A stretch of DNA of 64,000 nt from Rubrolithibacter danxiaensis (GTDB taxonomy: Bacteria; Bacteroidota; Bacteroidia; Sphingobacteriales; Sphingobacteriaceae), in the NCBI RefSeq assembly GCF_047272945.1, contig NZ_JBKOPS010000004.1:186001-250000 (forward strand), written 5' to 3'. Made by a program: the position numbers and the translations under genes. A model generated the notes under the pieces. That model did not search any database, was not told where the DNA came from, and was given only the letters and a program-made list of their open reading frames with translations. Shown here one piece after another: positions 43,713 through 52,835 of this stretch; position 1 is the stretch's first letter, and each line of letters opens with the position of its first letter.

Positions 43713-45020
43713 TTACAACTTTTTAACTAACGATATCAGAAAGAGCGATTGAAACATCATTATTGCTTGTTTTCTCGTCCTACGTAAAAAGAAAATAAAA
43801 AAAACAGCGATTATATACGCTATCAGCGTAGCAACCGAAGCACCAACTCCACCATACCTGGGAATCAGCCAAATATTTAAAACCACATTTATAATTGCAC
43901 CAACTCCGGTGCGTATAAAAGAAATAACGGTGTAACCCTCAGCAAGTAAATACTGGCTACTGGCGCTACCTAAAAAAACAAAAATGCCCGACCATATATG
44001 AATGGAAAGCATTGTTCCTGCTCCGGCATATCTGTCGCCGTAAATTATCTGAATAATATCATTTGCAAGAAAACTGATTACAATTGCCACCGGTAAACTA
44101 ATAGCTACTAAAAGGTCATACAGGTTTTGCAAACGTTTATTGTATCTGTTTATATCTGTTTTGCGGGCATTTAAAATTGCCGGAAAAACAGAACTTACAA
44201 TAGCCACCGGAATAAAATACCACGATTCGCTGATTTTTGCCGCGGCACTGTAAACCCCTACCTCCTCGCTTCCTAATCGTTTCAGCATCACCTGGTCAAT
44301 TTTCATATAAATGGAGATCATTACAGCAGACAAAATAAGAGGCCAGGATTTTTCTAACAAGGAGAAAGCCCGGGTTTTGTTAAATTTCCAGCTGAGCAAG
44401 CTGAAACCTTTCTTCTTATAGATCAGCATAAGTCCGGCAGCCAAAAGAACACCATCCATTACCAATGCCAGGGCAAAATAAATAACAGGTAATTTAAGCC
44501 AGACGAAGACTACTTTTACCACTGCAGAAATGATCAGGCAAACGTTCTGCACCTGTACCACATATTTAGACTGCACCTGTGATTGAAAATACGAATCGAT
44601 AATATTGAAGGATTTAAAAACAGTAGCGGTTGCACAAAATGCAATCAAAGAAACCATTAAGGATGTTTGCGTAGAGTCCTCCTTAAAAAAAATGTAAATA
44701 ACAACTGCTACAGGAATCAGTAATATACTTACACTTAAACGCAGCCATAAGGAAGTGCCTAAAATTTCGTCGCGGCTTTGAGGTGAATTTATAATTTCCC
44801 TGATAATAAAACTATCCAAACCGAGGGTTGCAACAGCTGCAAATAAAGAAGTGAAGGCATCGGCAAAACTGAGTTCACCAAACGCGTACGGGCCGAGATA
44901 ACGGGCAATTATAAACCCGATAATCATACTTAATATCTTCCCAAACATCAGCCAGCCGGTATTTTTTAGATACTTTTCGAAGGCTGCAGGATCAAAACCC
45001 GGAAGAGCTGGAATCTTCAT
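43713..45020 (-). CDS. Polysaccharide flippase (Wzx/MATE-like)
   Basis: A 435-residue inner-membrane protein with about 12 hydrophobic helices. The NTGWLMFGKILSMIIGFIIARYLGP opening is typical of oligosaccharide flippases, which move lipid-linked sugar units across the membrane. It suits the glycosyltransferases and methyltransferases of this region, although no polymerase (Wzy) or priming transferase gene is in the window. Confidence 0.9.
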   Translation of the reverse strand: MKIPALPGFDPAAFEKYLKNTGWLMFGKILSMIIGFIIARYLGPYAFGELSFADAFTSLFAAVATLGLDSFIIREIINSPQSRDEILGTSLWLRLSVSILLIPVAVVIYIFFKEDSTQTSLMVSLIAFCATATVFKSFNIIDSYFQSQVQSKYVVQVQNVCLIISAVVKVVFVWLKLPVIYFALALVMDGVLLAAGLMLIYKKKGFSLLSWKFNKTRAFSLLEKSWPLILSAVMISIYMKIDQVMLKRLGSEEVGVYSAAAKISESWYFIPVAIVSSVFPAILNARKTDINRYNKRLQNLYDLLVAISLPVAIVISFLANDIIQIIYGDRYAGAGTMLSIHIWSGIFVFLGSASSQYLLAEGYTVISFIRTGVGAIINVVLNIWLIPRYGGVGASVATLIAYIIAVFFIFFLRRTRKQAIMMFQSLFLISLVKKL

Positions 45021-45134
45021 TTTGACAGATTGGAGATGTAAGACATGAGATAGGAGAACCCGGTAGTTGCCGGGAAAGGTATGCAGTATAAAAGTGGCCT
45101 TTCTGCCTGAAAGATTTCCATTCCAGCAAATGTA

Positions 45135-45170
45135 TAAAAAAGAAGGGGCTGAATTTATTTCGCCCCTTCT
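45135..45170 (-). terminator. Rho-independent terminator of typA
   Basis: On the minus strand AGAAGGGGC pairs with GCCCCTTCT over a 12-base loop and runs into six T's. It lies about 53 bases past the typA stop, before the flippase gene. Confidence 0.88.
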
Positions 45171-45188
45171 AAAAATATTAAAATGTCT

Positions 45189-45222
45189 GCCTGATTGGAC
45201 CCGATACTTATCGGATGGAGGC
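45189..45222. repeat. REP-like palindrome after typA
   Basis: Outer arms GCCT and AGGC enclose a CCGAT-ACTT-ATCGG hairpin, directly beside the typA stop and before its terminator. CCGATA/TATCGG palindromes are common intergenic words in Bacteroidota; the role is unknown. Confidence 0.4.
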
Positions 45223-47034
45223 TTACTGATTCACAAATTTCTTCGCGTTGATCTTGCGCTCGTTCTCTGTAAGGTAAATCTTACGTAAGCGCATGCTCTT
45301 CGGTGTTATTTCAATATACTCATCAGCCTGGATGTACTCCATCGCTTCCTCTAAAGAAAATTTCACAGCAGGTGCGATCCGTACGTTATCATCACTGCCC
45401 GAAGCTCTCATGTTTGTTAACTGTTTTCCTTTAACAACATTAACAACCAGGTCATTATCACGGATATGCTCACCCATTATTTGTCCTTCATAAACATCTT
45501 CGCCGGGTTCTATAAAAAACCGGCCTCTGTCCTGAAGTTTATCGATTGAGTATGCTGTTGTTTGACCCTTCTCCATTGATACCAATACACCATTTAAGCG
45601 GCCGGGAATCGGACCTCTCCATGGCTCATACGCTTTAAAGCGGTGGGCCATGATGGCTTCTCCGGCAGTGGCTGTTAAAACGTTATTCCTTAAACCGATA
45701 ATTCCGCGGGCAGGTATTTCAAACTCCAGGTGCTGAAGGTCGCCCTTAGGTTCCATCACCAATAACTCGCCTTTACGCTGTGTTACCAGTTCAATCACTT
45801 TTCCCGAAACTTCTCCCGGCACATCTACAATCAGCGTTTCAATCGGTTCACATTTTACCCCGTCTATTTCCTTCACAATAACCTGGGGCTGACCTACCTG
45901 CAATTCATATCCTTCGCGGCGCATTGTTTCAATTAATACCGATAAATGAAGAATTCCCCGGCCATAAACTAAGTAAGCATCCGGAGATTCTGTTTCCACA
46001 ACTTTAAGCGCCAGGTTTTTTTCCATCTCTTTGAATAAGCGGTCGCGAAGGCGCTGAGATGTTACAAACTTTCCTTCTTTACCAAAGAAAGGTGAATTGT
46101 TGATGGTGAACAGCATGTTCATAGTTGGCTCATCAATTTTAATAACAGCCAGCTGTTCAGGGTTTTCAAAATCGGCAATTGTATCACCAATATCAAAGCC
46201 TTCAATTCCAACAACCGCACAAATATCTCCTGAAGATACTTCAGCCACTTTTATCTTACCTAAACCCTCAAAAGTGTATAATTCTTTAATTCTTGATTTC
46301 TGAACCTTTCCATCCCGCTTTACCAGCGACACCGGCATGTTTTCTTTGATAACGCCGCGGGCAACCCGTCCAATCGCAATACGCCCTACAAAAGACGAAT
46401 AATCCAGTGAGGTGATTTGCATTTGCAATGTACCTTCGTTGGTTGGTGCAGGAGGAATGTATTGTAAAATAGCATCCAGAAGCGGAGTAATATCATCAGT
46501 CTTGGTTTTCCAGTCAGTATTCATCCATCCCTGTTTGGATGATCCGTAAATTACCGGGAAGTCCAATTGTTCTTCTGTAGCTTCCAAGTTAAAGAATAAT
46601 TCAAAGATTGCTTCATGCACTTCTTCAGGCCGGCAATTCTCCTTATCTACCTTATTGATAACTACAATGGGTTTTAATCCTAAAGAAAGCGCTTTCTGAG
46701 TTACGAAACGGGTTTGAGGCATGGCACCTTCAAAAGCGTCAACTAACAAAAGAACGCCATCGGCCATTTTTAATACCCGTTCAACCTCACCACCAAAATC
46801 GGCGTGGCCCGGAGTATCAATGATATTAATTTTAACTCCTTTATAATTTACGGAAACGTTTTTTGATACAATTGTGATCCCCCGTTCACGCTCCAGGTCA
46901 TTATTGTCCAGTATCAACTCTCCTGTTTCCTGGTTATCTCTAAACAACTGGCAAGTGTGTAAAATTTTGTCTACCAGGGTAGTCTTCCCGTGGTCAACGT
47001 GTGCGATAATCGCTATATTTCTGATATTCTGCAT
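45223..47034 (-). CDS. typA: Ribosome-associated GTPase TypA/BipA
   Basis: A 603-residue translational GTPase. G motifs: AHVDHGKTT (G1), RGITI (G2), DTPGHADFGGEV (G3) and NKVDKENCR (G4); EF-G-like domains II, III and V and the BipA-specific C-terminal domain follow. It binds the ribosome and helps 50S assembly and stress growth. The ATG giving MQNIRNIAIIAHVDHG is chosen over one six codons upstream, as it matches the usual start; a TACCTTTG box lies 26 bases before it. Confidence 0.97.
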   Translation of the reverse strand: MQNIRNIAIIAHVDHGKTTLVDKILHTCQLFRDNQETGELILDNNDLERERGITIVSKNVSVNYKGVKINIIDTPGHADFGGEVERVLKMADGVLLLVDAFEGAMPQTRFVTQKALSLGLKPIVVINKVDKENCRPEEVHEAIFELFFNLEATEEQLDFPVIYGSSKQGWMNTDWKTKTDDITPLLDAILQYIPPAPTNEGTLQMQITSLDYSSFVGRIAIGRVARGVIKENMPVSLVKRDGKVQKSRIKELYTFEGLGKIKVAEVSSGDICAVVGIEGFDIGDTIADFENPEQLAVIKIDEPTMNMLFTINNSPFFGKEGKFVTSQRLRDRLFKEMEKNLALKVVETESPDAYLVYGRGILHLSVLIETMRREGYELQVGQPQVIVKEIDGVKCEPIETLIVDVPGEVSGKVIELVTQRKGELLVMEPKGDLQHLEFEIPARGIIGLRNNVLTATAGEAIMAHRFKAYEPWRGPIPGRLNGVLVSMEKGQTTAYSIDKLQDRGRFFIEPGEDVYEGQIMGEHIRDNDLVVNVVKGKQLTNMRASGSDDNVRIAPAVKFSLEEAMEYIQADEYIEITPKSMRLRKIYLTENERKINAKKFVNQ

Positions 47035-47060
47035 GCAAAAATTGCTTTTCAAATTTTTTG

Positions 47061-47068
47061 CAAAGGTA
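47061..47068 (-). promoter_or_regulatory. -7 promoter box of typA
   Basis: TACCTTTG on the minus strand matches TAnnTTTG and lies 26 bases upstream of the chosen typA ATG. No clear -33 box is seen. Confidence 0.5.
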
Positions 47069-47111
47069 AAGTTTAATTTGGTAAAATTGAGAGATATTAG
47101 TTTGAAAATTA

Positions 47112-47146
47112 TTTGACAATCAGCCCTTAATAAAGTTTTAACTTTG
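47112..47146 (+). promoter_or_regulatory. Promoter of the small Cys-rich membrane gene
   Basis: TTTG (47112-47115) and TAACTTTG (47139-47146) are 23 bases apart, near the upper limit for a Bacteroidota promoter. The -7 box ends four bases before the ATG, so the mRNA would be nearly leaderless. Confidence 0.5.
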
Positions 47147-47150
47147 CATC

Positions 47151-47309
47151 ATGACAGCACAGGAGATTATTGTTATAGCCTTATTTGTTATAGCGTTGGT
47201 ATATATAGGGAGGATGATTTACAGAAATCTGAAGGCGAAAGACGGATGCGGAGAGAATTGCAAGGGATGCGGTGTTGATTTTACAAAAATCAAAGTACCT
47301 GAGAAATAA
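47151..47309 (+). CDS. FeoB-associated-type Cys-rich membrane protein
   Basis: A 52-residue protein: one membrane helix (IIVIALFVIALVYIG), a short basic stretch, then CGENCKGCG. The layout is that of the small FeoB-associated Cys-rich membrane proteins (PF12669), which in other genomes lie next to the ferrous iron transporter gene feoB. Here no feo gene is in reach, so the iron link is only by family. A good promoter supports it as a real gene. It is divergent from typA and convergent with ispF. Confidence 0.75.
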   Translation: MTAQEIIVIALFVIALVYIGRMIYRNLKAKDGCGENCKGCGVDFTKIKVPEK

Positions 47310-47312
47310 TCC

Positions 47313-47789
47313 TTACTTTTCTATTAAACACACCGCATACGCCACTACTCCTTCTTCCCGGCCAATAAAACCCATTTTTTCGTTTGTGGTTGCTTTTATT
47401 GAAATATCTTCTTCACTTATTCCTATTGCTTTTGCAATATTTTTCTTCATTGCAGGAACATGCGGATTTATTTTGGGCGCTTCCAGGCAGATCATTGCAT
47501 CAATATTTCCAATTTTCCATCCTTTCTCAGCTATGAGCTTTACACATTCTTTTAATAAGATAATGCTGCTGATCCCTCTCCATCTTTCATCCTGGTTTGA
47601 AAAATGATACCCGATATCGCCCAGGCTGGCAGCGCCAAGCAGTGCATCACATATTGCGTGAAGTAATACATCTGCGTCAGAATGCCCGTAAGCGCCTGAA
47701 AAATGCTCGAGTTTTACTCCCCCTAAAATAAATGGATGATTTTCTTTCAGCTGATGCACATCAAACCCAAAACCTACACGAATTTTCAT
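47313..47789 (-). CDS. ispF: 2-C-methyl-D-erythritol 2,4-cyclodiphosphate synthase
   Basis: A 158-residue enzyme of the non-mevalonate isoprenoid pathway; it closes the cyclic diphosphate ring as a zinc-dependent trimer. Motifs: GFGFDVHQL (metal D10 and H12), GHSDADVLLHAICDALLGAASLGDIGYHF, and IKATTNEKMGFIGREEG near the end. Full length. It lies 36 bases after porV on the same strand. Confidence 0.97.
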   Translation of the reverse strand: MKIRVGFGFDVHQLKENHPFILGGVKLEHFSGAYGHSDADVLLHAICDALLGAASLGDIGYHFSNQDERWRGISSIILLKECVKLIAEKGWKIGNIDAMICLEAPKINPHVPAMKKNIAKAIGISEEDISIKATTNEKMGFIGREEGVVAYAVCLIEK

Positions 47790-47825
47790 GATATATCCTT
47801 AAACTTAAAACTGTGAAGGTATTTA

Positions 47826-49007
47826 TTATTCGCCGAAATTGAAAACGAGCGAAAAGCGGAGGGTATTTGCGAGCGGACTTTTTTGCTGACTCGCTAAGAG
47901 GTACGCAAAATCAATATTGAAAACGTTATACTTTAATCCTGCTCCAAGCGTAAAATACTGGCGGTTTCCTTTAACCGGATTTTCATAAAAGTAGCCGGTT
48001 CGAAGAGCGAACTGTTTATTATACCAGTATTCCAGGCCTGTTGAATAACTGATCTCCTGAAGTTCTTCTTTAAACCCGCCCGGAGCATCAGTAAACGAAC
48101 TGAAAATACCAGCTGGAACAGATACATCAGAAGGATCGCGGCCGGCAGTAATAATAGGTTCGTTTGTTTCAGGATCAATTTCTATTACAGGGGGTGTTGG
48201 AACAAGCAGTTTATTAAAATCCAGTGCAAAAGTGAATTCATTAAAATCATCAATAAAAAACGTGGCTGCTGTGCCCATTTTTAAATTGGTTGGCAGAAAG
48301 AGCTTATTGCCGTCCTGAACATAACTGATCTTGTTACCGATATTTGAGATATTGACTCCCGCGGCAATCCGGGCATCCCTTCCAAACAATTGGGTTTCCT
48401 TTTTATAAAATCCGGAAACATCTGCAGCAAGGGCTGTTCCGGGTTTGGTTTGCTGCCCGCTCGCAAACTGACCGTTAGCCAGGTTAGAATATATAAAACG
48501 TACAGAAGTACCCAACGAAAAGCTTTCACCAAAGTTTCTGGCAAAAGAACCATCTATAGCAAACTCGTTAGGATTATAATTATCGTATACGGTACCCATA
48601 TTATCTGCCAGCTGAATTTGTCCTAAAGAAAAATACCGAAGAGATCCTCCCACCGTATTGCGATCGTCCAGTTTATGATATCCCGCCAGATAAGCCAGAT
48701 TGATATCCGGGATTAATTTTTGCAGCCACGGACTATATGAAACAGAAATACAGGAAGAATGCTCTGCAAAAGCAAGTTTTGAAGGGTTCCAGTGAATAGA
48801 ATAGGTATCTGGTGAAATTGCAACACCGGCATCACCCATAGCGCCTGAACGGGCATCGGGAGCAATTAAAAGAAAAGGAACTGCCGTAGTAATAATACGT
48901 GTTCCTGACCTTCCGTCAGTCGTGGGGTCTCCTCCGCCCCCTACCTGTGCTTTTACAAACACCGGAAAAAGAATAAAAAGAGAAAAAAGCGTTAATCTAT
49001 TTCGCAT
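47826..49007 (-). CDS. porV: Type IX secretion outer-membrane protein PorV
   Basis: A 393-residue outer-membrane barrel of the FadL fold. Signal peptide 1-20 (ending VKA), then GTRIITTAVPFLLIAPDARSGAMGDAGVA, the PorV signature, and a terminal aromatic (VFNFGE). PorV carries type IX cargo from the translocon to the PorU sortase complex. porU is not next to it here; gldJ lies divergently 227 bases away. A TAAATTTG box at 49029-49036 on the minus strand could be its -7 element. Confidence 0.93.
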   Translation of the reverse strand: MRNRLTLFSLFILFPVFVKAQVGGGGDPTTDGRSGTRIITTAVPFLLIAPDARSGAMGDAGVAISPDTYSIHWNPSKLAFAEHSSCISVSYSPWLQKLIPDINLAYLAGYHKLDDRNTVGGSLRYFSLGQIQLADNMGTVYDNYNPNEFAIDGSFARNFGESFSLGTSVRFIYSNLANGQFASGQQTKPGTALAADVSGFYKKETQLFGRDARIAAGVNISNIGNKISYVQDGNKLFLPTNLKMGTAATFFIDDFNEFTFALDFNKLLVPTPPVIEIDPETNEPIITAGRDPSDVSVPAGIFSSFTDAPGGFKEELQEISYSTGLEYWYNKQFALRTGYFYENPVKGNRQYFTLGAGLKYNVFNIDFAYLLASQQKSPLANTLRFSLVFNFGE

Positions 49008-49234
49008 CTAAGAAACAGCTAAACATAACAAATTTAAACGTAAAGAGGTATAAAAATAGTATAATTCCATTATTACCGGCCTGTTTGCTAAGTATATATC
49101 CAATTTAATAGTTATGAAACTCTATTGATTTACTTACGTACAAGCCAGTAAATTTTAATTTATTCATTTATCATGCACTTGGTATATGAATGAATAGTAG
49201 TAATTTAGCAAATTAGTGCTCATTAATTATTATA

Positions 49235-50878
49235 ATGAAAAAAACATTTCTACTTTTTACCTCCGGCTTACTTGCTATTGGGATATTGGGAACAGCTTGT
49301 AAAAGCAAAAAAACTCAGACAGCATCTTCCAAAACCGGTTGGGCGTATAACAATAAATACAATGGCGGCTTTGAAGTTGCCAATAAAGTTAAAGCCGGCC
49401 CGGGCCCCGGCCTTGTAGCAATAGAAGGCGGAACCTTTGTTATGGGAGGAAGCCTTAACCAGGATCTGGCTTATGAATATGATAATTTAAGGCGTCGTGT
49501 TACCGTTGCTTCATTTTATATGGATGAAACTGAAGTTGCTAACGTTGACTGGAGAGAGTATTTGTACTGGATCAGGAGGAACTTTCCGGATGACCAGGAA
49601 TATTACTACAATGCATTACCAGATACATTGGTGTGGAGAAGACCTCTTTCTTATAATGAACCTTATGTGACCAACTATTTTCGTCATCCGGCATTCCAGG
49701 ATTATCCTGTAGTTGGAATTAGCTGGGAGCAGGCGGTTGCCTATTGCGAATGGAGGACTGACCGTGTGAATGAGCAGATCCTTCGTGAAAGAGGCGCTTT
49801 AATGGATTACAAATCTTTAGCAACAAATAAAGGCAAGTCAAAGGGAAAAGCAGCCGCAACTGCTTCTACTACAACAAGTACAGAACCTTTTAATACGGAT
49901 ATCTATCTGAACGGACAATACCGCGGTGATAATATCGACGGTAAAAAAATGCCAAAAGATTTAAATCCGGCGGCAGCAGCAGCAAATGCTGCGGGCGCTA
50001 AAAAAACCAAAGGTGCTCCTACCAGGCCAGTACGACTGGAGGATGGAGTTTTGAAACAGCCTTACCGCTTACCTACAGAAGCAGAATGGGAATACGCAGC
50101 TTTGTCTTTAGCCGGTAATACAGAATATGAAAATATCGAAGATGGCAGAATTTATCCGTGGAATGGACTTGGAGTAAGATCTCCAAAGAAAAAAACCCGG
50201 GGTATGATAATGGCTAACTTTAAACGTGGTGAAGGTGATAACATGGGTACCGGCGGATACTTAAATGATAAAGCTGATATAACTGCACCTGTCCGAGCCT
50301 ATATACCTAACGATTTCGGACTTTACAATATGGCCGGAAACGTTAACGAATGGACTGCCGATGTTTACAGAAAGCTTTCTTTTGAAGATTTTGAAGATTT
50401 CAATCCTTTCCGCGGAAACCAGTATGTGAACAAACGTTTAGCTGACCGTAATAAAGGAATTTACGCAAAGGATAAGTACGGAAGGCCTATCAAAGATCAG
50501 GCACCTTCAGGCAAAAAGCAAAAATGGTCTGAAATTGTAAATGCAAAACCTGACAGTACTGCTTCTGCTACTCCTTCTGCAATTGCCGGTAAACCTTACG
50601 ATCCTGATTTCAGAGGCCATCTTGATACTGTAAATCAAAATCTGTATGGTATTACAACCTTAGTTAACGATGAATCCAGAGTTTATAAAGGAGGCTCATG
50701 GAACGATCGGGCCTACTGGTTAAATCCTGCTACGCGTCGTTTTATGCAGCAGGATGAATCAAGTGCTGAATTAGGTTTCAGATGTGCTATGAGTATGGTT
50801 GGAGCTCCTGAAATAAGCTCAAAAGGAAAGCCACAATTTGAGCAACCTAAATCAAGGGCACCGAAGAAAATAAGATAA
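49235..50878 (+). CDS. gldJ: Gliding motility lipoprotein GldJ
   Basis: A 547-residue lipoprotein (signal ending LGTAC, lipid cysteine C22) with a formylglycine-generating-enzyme/sulfatase-modifying fold split over the chain: VAIEGGTFVMGGS, DYPVVGISWEQAVAYCEWR, RLPTEAEWEYAA, NMAGNVNEWTADVY, VYKGGSWNDRAYW and LGFRCAMS. An Ala/Lys/Thr-rich low-complexity insert lies near residues 195-215. GldJ, like GldK, is a structural type IX/gliding component; length, the GGFE motif and the porV neighbour favour GldJ over GldK. Confidence 0.88.
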   Translation: MKKTFLLFTSGLLAIGILGTACKSKKTQTASSKTGWAYNNKYNGGFEVANKVKAGPGPGLVAIEGGTFVMGGSLNQDLAYEYDNLRRRVTVASFYMDETEVANVDWREYLYWIRRNFPDDQEYYYNALPDTLVWRRPLSYNEPYVTNYFRHPAFQDYPVVGISWEQAVAYCEWRTDRVNEQILRERGALMDYKSLATNKGKSKGKAAATASTTTSTEPFNTDIYLNGQYRGDNIDGKKMPKDLNPAAAAANAAGAKKTKGAPTRPVRLEDGVLKQPYRLPTEAEWEYAALSLAGNTEYENIEDGRIYPWNGLGVRSPKKKTRGMIMANFKRGEGDNMGTGGYLNDKADITAPVRAYIPNDFGLYNMAGNVNEWTADVYRKLSFEDFEDFNPFRGNQYVNKRLADRNKGIYAKDKYGRPIKDQAPSGKKQKWSEIVNAKPDSTASATPSAIAGKPYDPDFRGHLDTVNQNLYGITTLVNDESRVYKGGSWNDRAYWLNPATRRFMQQDESSAELGFRCAMSMVGAPEISSKGKPQFEQPKSRAPKKIR

Positions 50879-50882
50879 AAAT

Positions 50883-50915
50883 AAAAAGGGATCGAAATCG
50901 ATCCCTTTTTATTTT
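50883..50915. terminator. Bidirectional terminator after gldJ
   Basis: AAAAAGGGATCGA and TCGATCCCTTTTT pair around two A's, with T-rich sequence on both strands. It sits between gldJ and the convergent biotin-carrier gene. Confidence 0.88.
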
Positions 50916-50963
50916 TCTACACATCTTCTATTGGAATCTCCTATCTTCCTTTTTAAATTTATA

Positions 50964-51464
50964 TTACTCTACTACAATCAATACCTGGTTCTTTTCTACT
51001 TTTTCCCCTGCCTTAACTTTTAAGGATTTAATTCTTACATCGGCGGCAGCTTTTATACTGTTTTCCATTTTCATTGCTTCCAGTATTAATAAACTATCCC
51101 CTTTTTTTACTTCCTGCCCCTCCGTTACAAGAAGCCGTAAAACCATACCAGGCATTGGGGCCTTAATTTCAGCTATTTTATTACTTAATATCTTATCAAA
51201 ACCAAGCTCATGTAATAGCTGGTCGTATTTATCATGAATAGTGCCTTCGTATAAATTTCCGTTGACTTTTATACTAAAACTTTTGTTGGCCGGATCAAAA
51301 GATATAACCTCGGCATTAAAAGATCTGTTGTTATGGATAATATGAAAGCTGTTTTTATCTACCTGTTGCAAATCAATTGCCAATGGTATCCCATCCAATA
51401 GAACTTGGGTATTTTTAATTTCAAGCCGAAAATCAGTTTGCCCGTTTACTTGTATAGTGTACAT
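50964..51464 (-). CDS. Biotin/lipoyl carrier protein (carboxylase BCCP subunit)
   Basis: A 166-residue protein whose C-terminal 75 residues are a biotinyl domain with the EAMKMEN motif, whose lysine carries biotin. The first 90 residues form a small beta domain like that linking carboxylase and carrier parts in acyl-CoA carboxylases. It likely serves an acetyl- or propionyl-CoA carboxylase encoded elsewhere. It starts two bases after the DUF4159 gene and is last in the run. Confidence 0.88.
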   Translation of the reverse strand: MYTIQVNGQTDFRLEIKNTQVLLDGIPLAIDLQQVDKNSFHIIHNNRSFNAEVISFDPANKSFSIKVNGNLYEGTIHDKYDQLLHELGFDKILSNKIAEIKAPMPGMVLRLLVTEGQEVKKGDSLLILEAMKMENSIKAAADVRIKSLKVKAGEKVEKNQVLIVVE

Positions 51465-51466
51465 TG

Positions 51467-52123
51467 TTATTGGGTTAAAGCATATTGCACCAGATTTGCT
51501 CCCATTTTAAGTGCCTTTTGCCGTATTTCTTCCGTATCTCCCGGATATGTACCGAAATCCTCCCAACCGTTTCCAAGATCACATTCATAGGTATAAAAGC
51601 AAACCACACGGCCTTTGTATATCAATGCAAAGCCTTGTGCCCCCTTATTATCGTGTTCATGAATTTTTGGTAGTCCTGCGGGAAATTTGAACTTTTGATT
51701 ATATAGCGGATGGTTAACCGGAAGTTCTTTAAAATCAAGTTCGGGAAAAACTTTTTTCATCTGCGGACGAATAAACTTATCAAGTCCGTAATTATCGTCA
51801 ATATGCAGAAAGCCGCCGCCAGCTAAATATTTTCGTAAGTTTTCTGCTTCCTGATCAGAAAACTGCACATTCCCATGCCCCGTCATGTACACAAAAGGAT
51901 AGTTAAAAATCTCTGAACTTCCCGCTTCTACAATACTTTCATCAGCACTGAAATTTGTTCCGAGATTTCTGTTGCAAAAGTTTATAAGATTTGGCAAGGC
52001 GGTTCTGTTTGCATACCAATCGCCACCGCCATTATACTTAAGCTTTGCCATTTTATACGATGGCGGTGCAAAAGCTGCACAGAATATTAAACTTAAACCT
52101 ATTAATTTAAAAAAGGCTTTCAT
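51467..52123 (-). CDS. DUF4159 domain protein
   Basis: A 218-residue exported protein (signal ending AAFA). The DUF4159 domain begins with KMAKLKYNGGGDWYANRTALPNL and includes FVYMTGHGNVQFSD, the LAGGGFLHIDDNYG stretch and RVVCFYTYECDLGNGWED. The fold is related to class I glutamine amidotransferases, but the function is unknown. It overlaps rsmE by four bases (ATGA), so the two are translationally coupled. Confidence 0.9.
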   Translation of the reverse strand: MKAFFKLIGLSLIFCAAFAPPSYKMAKLKYNGGGDWYANRTALPNLINFCNRNLGTNFSADESIVEAGSSEIFNYPFVYMTGHGNVQFSDQEAENLRKYLAGGGFLHIDDNYGLDKFIRPQMKKVFPELDFKELPVNHPLYNQKFKFPAGLPKIHEHDNKGAQGFALIYKGRVVCFYTYECDLGNGWEDFGTYPGDTEEIRQKALKMGANLVQYALTQ

Positions 52124-52821
52124 CGGTTCATAAAATTCACTTCGAAGCAGGCTTCCAACGCAGCTGTTTCTGTTCTTAACCTGCTATTACCTAAAGTTAT
52201 CGGAATAAATTCAAATTCTGCAGAAAGGTTAATTTCTTCAGGTGTAAAATCACCTTCAGGGCCTATTAGTATAGTATAAGTTCCGTTAGGGACAAGTTGT
52301 TTCTTCAACGCAGATTTTTCACCATTGATACAATGCGCAATAAACTTTTGCCCGGCGATTTGCCGATTAAGAAAATGTTTAAGTTTAACCGGTTCATTTA
52401 AATGAGGATGATATGCTTTCAACGATTGTTTTACAGCAGCAGTGATAACCCTATTCAAGCGCTCTGTCTTTATTTCTTTTCGCTCAGAGCGATCGCAGAT
52501 AATGGGCGTAATCGCATCAATACCAATCTCTGTAGCTTTTTCCAGAAACCATTCAAAACGGTCTATATTCTTTGTAGGTGCAACGGCCAGATGAAGATAA
52601 TGATTCCGTTTTCCGTATTCTTTTTCTGCAGTAGTAATTCTTAACTCAGTATGTTTGGGATGCGAATCAGCAATTTCAGCTGTATAAAGGCCTCCTTTAC
52701 CATCAATAAGATAAACTACATCACCCTTTTCAAGCCTTAGTACTTTAGCACAGTGCCGGCTTTCCTCTTCGTTAAGAGTATAATTTTCTGAAGTAATATC
52801 GGGAGTATAAAAGAGATGCAT
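52120..52821 (-). CDS. rsmE: 16S rRNA (uracil-1498-N3)-methyltransferase
   Basis: A 233-residue SPOUT-family enzyme that methylates U1498 of 16S rRNA. N-terminal PUA-like part with NEEESRHCAKVLRLEKGD; C-terminal knot with TILIGPEGDFTPEEI and LGNSRLRTETAALEA. The ATG giving MHLFYTPDI is preferred; an in-frame TTG at 52839 overlapping the preceding stop would add six residues not expected in the family. Confidence 0.95.
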   Translation of the reverse strand: MHLFYTPDITSENYTLNEEESRHCAKVLRLEKGDVVYLIDGKGGLYTAEIADSHPKHTELRITTAEKEYGKRNHYLHLAVAPTKNIDRFEWFLEKATEIGIDAITPIICDRSERKEIKTERLNRVITAAVKQSLKAYHPHLNEPVKLKHFLNRQIAGQKFIAHCINGEKSALKKQLVPNGTYTILIGPEGDFTPEEINLSAEFEFIPITLGNSRLRTETAALEACFEVNFMNR

Positions 52822-52835
52822 ATTCCCTTTTAAAT

